The notes below the pieces were generated by a model, which saw only the letters and a program-made list of their open reading frames with translations, made no database searches and was not told the DNA's origin. Below, piece by piece: positions 18,997 to 23,651 of a DNA stretch of 23,651 bases. How positions within the stretch are numbered: position 1 is the stretch's first letter; each line of letters starts with the position of its first letter. The stretch covers positions 1 through 23,651 of the IMG/VR virus record IMGVR_UViG_3300017971_000767; one strand, given 5' to 3'. Position numbers and translations under genes: made by a program. The DNA is from a virus.

Positions 18997-20088
18997 TTAA
19001 TTAAATGTTATGTCCGTTGGATCGATCGTGGGTAATTCATTTGTCCCTAGTTGCACGTCGCCCACGCCCACGCTTACGCTGTCAACCTCAATATCGGTTA
19101 TTGTATGATCGACCTCGCCGGCCGCCAGGCTGATCGCCTCGTCAAGTTGCGATCTAAATAATAGCATACCCACGTCAGTATTATCTTTAAACCAGGCCTC
19201 GAGGCTGTCCTTTACGTTATTCTGGACCTCGGCCGTGTTTGGGTTAAGGTCCATTGTAATTGAGATCTTGCGCTCGACTGGCGCGTAAACCGTGGCCTCG
19301 ACGCCTACGGGCGCGTGGGCGTCAATAACGGCCTGGACCGTGGCAATATTTGACGGGTTAGGAAAAATAGGGCTTTGGTTGTCCAGGACAAAAAAGATCC
19401 CGACGGTCCCAGGGCCGTTAAAAGATCCAATAATCCAAACCCGCGTAACGCCCAGGCCCGGCGTGTCTAAAACCCAGCCTATATAATCGGCGTCGTTACC
19501 GCCCGTCGCCGGATTTTGTACGCGCTGTAAAACGCGATCTCTAAGATCGTCGTCGCTTTCCAGGTCCTCGCCGCCCTGGATCCCGTCAGCGTCAACAAAG
19601 GCTTGATCGTCGATCCCCTCGAGCGGGCTAGTCAGGGTTAAAATGTCGCCCTCCTCTTGATTGCCGGCCACGCCGGACGCCAGGGCGTCAACCTCGATCA
19701 CGCCCACGCCGCCGGCTATTGTAACAAGGGCCTTTGTCTCGTACTCGATCCCGTCCGCGTTTTGATATTGAGTATTAGCCGGGATCTGTTTGCCGTCCGT
19801 GCCGGTCACGTTACACTTGCCGGCCGCAAAAGTGGGCTGGCGCCGGGTCTTTCCCCATTTTGTCGCGTGCCGCTCTAGCCAGGCGTTTGTCGCGGTAACA
19901 ATAAAAAGCTGGCCGCCCAGGAAATCAATAAATCCAAAGGTCAAATTTACCGCGCCGGCAAACACGCGGGCCAGGACGCGCAAAATGGATCGCCTTAAAA
20001 TCCCGGTGCCCTCCTCGACGCGGCTTAATATGTCGCTTTCGATCCGGCTAACTAATTCCTGTAAAGTGGGCCGTGGAAAGTCTGCCAT
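18997..20088 (-). CDS. Baseplate J protein, Mu gp47-like
   Basis: A 363-residue protein with the baseplate-J hallmarks: a helical N-terminus (TLQELVSRIESDILSRVEEG), NAWLERHATKWGKTR, IPANTQYQNADGIEYET, ALASGVAGNQEEGDILTLTS, then ESDDDLRDRVLQRVQNPATG with NDADYIGWVLDTPGLGVTRV. This is the wedge component that surrounds the hub in contractile tails. An AGGAGC SD precedes the ATG. It lies between the gp46-like gene (3 bases upstream) and the gp48-like gene, the same order as in Mu. Confidence 0.93.
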   Translation of the reverse strand: MADFPRPTLQELVSRIESDILSRVEEGTGILRRSILRVLARVFAGAVNLTFGFIDFLGGQLFIVTATNAWLERHATKWGKTRRQPTFAAGKCNVTGTDGKQIPANTQYQNADGIEYETKALVTIAGGVGVIEVDALASGVAGNQEEGDILTLTSPLEGIDDQAFVDADGIQGGEDLESDDDLRDRVLQRVQNPATGGNDADYIGWVLDTPGLGVTRVWIIGSFNGPGTVGIFFVLDNQSPIFPNPSNIATVQAVIDAHAPVGVEATVYAPVERKISITMDLNPNTAEVQNNVKDSLEAWFKDNTDVGMLLFRSQLDEAISLAAGEVDHTITDIEVDSVSVGVGDVQLGTNELPTIDPTDITFN

Positions 20089-20091
20089 TTT

Positions 20092-20601
20092 TTACGCTCC
20101 TGTATCTGTTAATAATTTTTTCCAAACAAAATAATATTTTTTCAATTCGTTATCGTTTGGCTTTTTGATATTTATTTTAATGCCCAGGCTGTAATTGTCC
20201 AGCCGGGCCACGTCAACAGTGAAAAACTCGGCCACGCCGTCCGTGACTAACCAGGCCAGGGCCTCGTTAACCATTTCCTCGGCCTCGCTGGCGGTTAACT
20301 CATTTATCATTTTGTAACGCGCCAGGGTCCAAAGGCGGGATCCTATATAGTCGTTTGGTTCAAGGGTATTATCTCCCCACCAGCCGCGCCGGTCATTTTC
20401 CGTTAACGGTGGATCGCCACCAAATACCAGGCGGCGATCTGAAAACAGGGAAATAATAAGCGCGGTTTTAAGGCCGTCCTCGTCAAGTTCTAAAAGGCCG
20501 ATCTGTGACACTGGGACAAACGGACCGCCGCCGATCCACCATATATGTGAATCGACGGTCTGATCTTCCCAGCGATCAACACTAACAAAACACTCGTACA
20601 T
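20092..20601 (-). CDS. Baseplate protein, Mu gp46-like
   Basis: A 169-residue protein with the GP46 family pattern: LKTALIISLFSDRR (the family's conserved alternation), RGWWGDN, GSRLWTLARYK, AEEMVNEALAWLVTDGVAEFFTVD. It is a baseplate wedge part related in role to T4 gp25. AAAGGG lies about 7 bases before the ATG. It directly precedes the gp47-like gene. Confidence 0.9.
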   Translation of the reverse strand: MYECFVSVDRWEDQTVDSHIWWIGGGPFVPVSQIGLLELDEDGLKTALIISLFSDRRLVFGGDPPLTENDRRGWWGDNTLEPNDYIGSRLWTLARYKMINELTASEAEEMVNEALAWLVTDGVAEFFTVDVARLDNYSLGIKINIKKPNDNELKKYYFVWKKLLTDTGA

Positions 20602-20613
20602 AGATTAACCCTT

Positions 20614-22776
20614 TTAGGCGATCGTTTCTTGTTTAATATACTCGCCGTCAACGGTAGTTGTGATCGTGCCCTCGGCGCCGCCGCTACCTACGGCGATCGT
20701 CTTGGGCTTGCCGGCGGCCTGGCCGGTATGCCGCGTTAATACGTTACGGTTAAATAATATGTCCTTTAACGTGGCCTTACTCACGATCCCGGCGGCGGCC
20801 GCGCCGATCGCCTCTAAGCTGTCCGTTGTCCTGTCAAAGCCGGACGATCCGCTTATATGCTTTAACTCGTCGATCAGGTCCATCTTGTCGCCGGCCTGGG
20901 CGATCGTGCCGCTCGGCAATTTCCCTTGTACCTCGTTTGTATCGTCGTAAATGTTTTTAAGGTTTGCCGCCGTGATCCAGCCGGATCCCTTAATGTCGGC
21001 CAGGTGATTAATGATCGTTGTTTGGTTTGCATCCGTGCCAATTTTCGCGCCGTCCTCGTTTTTGGCCTTGATATAGCCGCCGGTTTCCTGGATCGGCGTG
21101 CCGGCCACGGTCTTAATATTTGAATCTACCCAGCCGCCGGTAAAGGAAATATTACTAGGGATCTTTGTGTTAAACTGGGCCGTGGTTAACAGGCCGGACA
21201 CGTTAGCGATCGGGCCCTCCTCGAGCGCGTTAGCGGTATAGCGCGGGATCCCGCCGTCGTCCTCGGTCATAACATTAAAGCGGTCAATAAATCCCTCGAT
21301 CGTGATCGTTGTACCGCCGCCGGATCCGATATAACTAATACGGCCCTTGCCGCCACGGATCAAAAGGTTGCCGGCCGTGCAAGTCGTAAGATCAATTTCT
21401 AGGTGTCCCTCAAAATCATCAATTATTACATTGTCGCCGGCATTGTTGATCCCTTTAATTGTCGGTTTGCCAGAACAATTTTTTAATTTAGCGTTTGACG
21501 TTTCGCCGCTAAAATTAACGTCGCCGCCGGCAAAATAACATCTCTCTAAATACCAGGTCCGCGTCGGTTGAATAGTGCCCTCAATAAAACAGCCGATCGC
21601 CCATGCGTCGTTACTGGCCCAGCCGGTAACAAACGCGCAATTATAAAAACGCGATCCGCCGGACTCGCCGGACATTTTTAATCTTAGATTTATAAAAACA
21701 TTGGATAGCATTTGAGGCGGGGATCCGGTAAATTCTATATATCCCATGCCGGTACCCCAGGGACACGTTAGGCCCTCAAAGGTTTTATATTTTCCTCTTA
21801 TGCCTGGCCCTAGATTTATACTTTCGTTACCTGGGCCCTGGTTAATTTTAAGGTGTTTTATTAAGTGGGCCACGGCAAGATCCAGGCCTTTATCTAATTT
21901 TAGCAATGGCGCGCCAGGTACGCCATAAGGCAAGGCGTCCGTGTCTATCCCGTCAACCATATCAACGTAGATCGCGCCGTCCTTAAAGATATTTTTTAGC
22001 GCGTCCTGGCGGTCAAAGGCCGGCGCCAGGTAAAGATCCAGGGCCTCGCCACTGGCCGGAAAAGCGGCGTCAGCGCCGGCGTCCGCTACTATAAAGGTCC
22101 AGCCGGATCCGTGGCCGGCCTCTGTTAGATCCGTGCCGGTCCACTCGGTATCTATTGTATTAGTGCCGCCCTCGGAAATATCAAACTTATCCTTATTAAG
22201 GGCGATCCCAAATACTTTTTGTGTGGTGTCGCCGGTGTCGTTAAAGAAATAGCCGCCCAGGATCATATAATTTTTTGTTTGCGTTGCCGAGGCGTCCGCG
22301 TAATGTAAGATCGCGCCCTCTAGTTGAGTAAGATCCAGATCCAGGTTGTCGCCGCCCGAGGTAAACAGGGCGCCCAAATCACTATAGCCGGACTTTGTAA
22401 TCCGGCCGCTCGTAATGCCGGACCGCTCAACAAACGACTCGGACGTTATGGCCTTTACTAAGTCACTGGGTAATTCGACGTGGGCGCTATATCTTTTTAT
22501 AGCCATACCTGGGCACGTCCCATCATTTTCGACGACTAGCTGGACATTACCCGTTTTAGTGATCTGGCTTTTATTGATCTCTAACCAATATTGTCCTTTG
22601 CTTAATTCGTCAAGGGTGTAATGGGTTGTAGGCGTTAACAGGGTAAAAGATCCGTCGTCCTCGTAGGCAAAATTTACGTCTATCCCGCTCGCCGTGGCGC
22701 CGGTTATGTCGTCGCCGTTTGCATTTTCCAGCCGGATCGGGATCCGTAATGTCCTGTTTAAATAACCCTTATTCAT
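20614..22776 (-). CDS. Large tail spike/fibre-like protein with a probable beta-helix
   Basis: A 720-residue protein. The N-terminal ~105 residues form a beta-sandwich-like domain (NRTLRIPIRLENANG...GQYWLEINKSQ) like those that attach phage receptor-binding proteins. The centre (about 370-500) has short repeating strands with turns (RFYNCAFVTGW, WAIGCFIEGTI, YLERCYFAGGDVNF, LKNCSGKPTIKG, NVIIDDFEGHLEID), typical of a right-handed beta-helix spike. The C-terminal part is Gly/Thr-rich and linker-like. No catalytic residues were recognised. SD AAGGA precedes the ATG. It lies upstream of the gp46-like gene. Confidence 0.75.
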   Translation of the reverse strand: MNKGYLNRTLRIPIRLENANGDDITGATASGIDVNFAYEDDGSFTLLTPTTHYTLDELSKGQYWLEINKSQITKTGNVQLVVENDGTCPGMAIKRYSAHVELPSDLVKAITSESFVERSGITSGRITKSGYSDLGALFTSGGDNLDLDLTQLEGAILHYADASATQTKNYMILGGYFFNDTGDTTQKVFGIALNKDKFDISEGGTNTIDTEWTGTDLTEAGHGSGWTFIVADAGADAAFPASGEALDLYLAPAFDRQDALKNIFKDGAIYVDMVDGIDTDALPYGVPGAPLLKLDKGLDLAVAHLIKHLKINQGPGNESINLGPGIRGKYKTFEGLTCPWGTGMGYIEFTGSPPQMLSNVFINLRLKMSGESGGSRFYNCAFVTGWASNDAWAIGCFIEGTIQPTRTWYLERCYFAGGDVNFSGETSNAKLKNCSGKPTIKGINNAGDNVIIDDFEGHLEIDLTTCTAGNLLIRGGKGRISYIGSGGGTTITIEGFIDRFNVMTEDDGGIPRYTANALEEGPIANVSGLLTTAQFNTKIPSNISFTGGWVDSNIKTVAGTPIQETGGYIKAKNEDGAKIGTDANQTTIINHLADIKGSGWITAANLKNIYDDTNEVQGKLPSGTIAQAGDKMDLIDELKHISGSSGFDRTTDSLEAIGAAAAGIVSKATLKDILFNRNVLTRHTGQAAGKPKTIAVGSGGAEGTITTTVDGEYIKQETIA

Positions 22777-22779
22777 TTT

Positions 22780-23268
22780 TTAATCCTTTTTTAATATTGA
22801 TCGTTTTACGCTTTTCTGGACCGGGCCCGCCAGGGCGTTAACCTTGACGTTGAATTTATCTATTAAGCGGGATAAATAAATACATTGGTTACAAAATGTT
22901 TTATTAAAAAACTCGATCCTATATTTGTCCAATGCTGAATTTTTGATCGCTATAACCGCGTGCTGGATCCGGGTCCGCTCGCCGTTTACCGGCAAGGTTG
23001 CCGCGTCGTAATTTTTAAGGCCCTCTAACAAGTGGGCGATCGCGCCGGGCCCTAAAATAATATCGTCGTCCATTAAGATTGAATATTCCTTGTTGTCGCG
23101 GTAATCACTGGCGACGCTATAATTATTAACGACGTTTTCACGGTCCAGGCCCTCGATCTCGGACGGGCTGGAAAAAACGGCCAGGCCGCAATTATTAGCG
23201 GCGATCCCGCCCAGGACAAGGGGATCCATCACATAGCCGGTTTTAGAATAAGTTTTTATTATTTCCAT
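22780..23268 (-). CDS. Glycosyltransferase-like protein in the tail operon
   Basis: A 162-residue protein resembling a reduced GT-A glycosyltransferase: EYSILMDDDIILGPGAIAHL (61-80) contains the D-x-D metal/sugar-nucleotide motif (DDD, 67-69) in the usual hydrophobic setting, followed by LEGLKNYDAATLPVN. It is shorter than typical GT2 enzymes (200-300 residues), and the N-terminal nucleotide-binding strand-helix repeat is minimal. The start overlaps the stop of the gene before it (TAATG) and its stop lies 3 bases before the spike gene. It may glycosylate a tail protein or be a structural derivative; catalysis is unproven. Confidence 0.55.
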   Translation of the reverse strand: MEIIKTYSKTGYVMDPLVLGGIAANNCGLAVFSSPSEIEGLDRENVVNNYSVASDYRDNKEYSILMDDDIILGPGAIAHLLEGLKNYDAATLPVNGERTRIQHAVIAIKNSALDKYRIEFFNKTFCNQCIYLSRLIDKFNVKVNALAGPVQKSVKRSILKKD

Positions 23269-23651
23269 TAATTAAAGTTATTGTTAAAGACCGGCGACGG
23301 GCCGCCGGCGCCCTCGTCAACCTGATCAAACATTAATTGAATATACGGCGCCCACGTTGTTTCATCATTCCAGGCCGATCCCGTGTCTGTCCTATGCGAG
23401 TAATAGGCGTCCTTTGCTGTCCAGGCGCCCAAAATATCGTTATTTAAAAATTTTAATCCATACAAAAATTGAGCGTTACTGCCTGTATTCATTGTTACAT
23501 AGCGGTAAGTCGATCCCTTGTCGAGAATAACAGGCGCGGACAAAGGTAAAAAGGTCCATCTATGCGACGTAGTGGATCCCCATACATTTTCGTCAAGTGA
23601 AATTGAATCTAAAACCGTGTTATCGGCCTTTAATAATTTCATTGTATTGTC
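23268..23651 (-). CDS. Partial tail-associated protein, cut by the window edge
   Basis: At least 124 residues from an ATG at 23642, but the frame stays open to the window edge, so this Met may be internal and the gene may begin outside. The sequence (LKADNTVLDSISLDENVW, STYRYVTMNTGSNAQFLYG, AYYSHRTDTGSAWND) looks like the beta-sandwich C-terminal end of a tail or carbohydrate-binding protein. It is upstream of the glycosyltransferase-like gene in the leftward tail operon. Confidence 0.65.
   Translation of the reverse strand, partial: DNTMKLLKADNTVLDSISLDENVWGSTTSHRWTFLPLSAPVILDKGSTYRYVTMNTGSNAQFLYGLKFLNNDILGAWTAKDAYYSHRTDTGSAWNDETTWAPYIQLMFDQVDEGAGGPSPVFNNNFN

Noticed and set aside
1-23651. 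tRNA genes, integrase, attachment site, insertion sequence
   Set aside because: No cloverleaf-like sequence, recombinase, transposase or terminal inverted repeat was recognised on either strand by eye; a tRNA or profile search would be needed to exclude them.

Overview
The window is part of the genome of a tailed double-stranded DNA phage (or prophage) with a contractile, Mu-like tail. The evidence is a run of baseplate genes resembling Mu gp46, gp47 and gp48, a fibre, an M15-type endolysin and a holin-like protein, next to a compact early/replication region of short, tightly overlapping genes with strong Shine-Dalgarno (SD) sequences. SD use and sigma70-like promoters point to a bacterial host, but the sequence does not identify it. 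No integrase, C1-type repressor, tRNA or CRISPR array is visible, so lifestyle is undecided.

Layout. (1) 78-764, leftward: a basic structural protein behind a near-consensus promoter whose predicted transcript begins at the start codon. (2) 765-1725: about 960 bases without a gene, carrying phased direct repeats, an AT-rich zone with AACTACG-type boxes, simple repeats and three 17-23 bp palindromic operator-like sites; this is the best origin/control region candidate. (3) 1726-3062, rightward: a frameshifted small winged-helix-like gene, a ribbon-helix-helix-like protein and three unknowns, closed by an intrinsic terminator. (4) 3374-8383, rightward: a strong promoter, then small genes including a sigma region-4-like HTH protein, a second RHH-like protein, a membrane protein, Cys-rich proteins and a 932-residue TOPRIM primase fused to a P-loop helicase domain. 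(5) 10634-8434, leftward: SF2 helicase, a hypothetical protein and a VRR-NUC nuclease. (6) 10773-16130, rightward from a divergent promoter pair: Cas4/RecB-like nuclease, a tiny membrane protein, a Gp3/RDF-like protein, a zinc-hook Rad50/RecF-like ATPase, an AlpA-like HTH and a DNA N6-adenine methyltransferase. (7) 23651-16196, leftward: tail and lysis genes ending at a terminator that works only on the minus strand.

Regions 4-6 look like a self-sufficient replication/recombination module: primase-helicase, SF2 helicase, VRR-NUC and Cas4-like nucleases, and a long coiled-coil ATPase. Region 7 builds the baseplate and fibres and then lyses the cell.

The most unusual property is genome-wide. 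GATC, and especially GGATCC, is strongly over-represented. In the primase gene, isoleucine is ATC in 33 of 35 cases after a G but in only 4 of 31 cases after another base, so synonymous codons appear chosen to create GATC. CCAGG shows a similar bias. The phage also carries its own adenine methyltransferase. Other notable points are a roughly 65-residue domain inserted twice into the gp48-like protein and once into the neighbouring fibre protein, and a small glycosyltransferase-like gene inside the tail operon. All counts given were made by hand.
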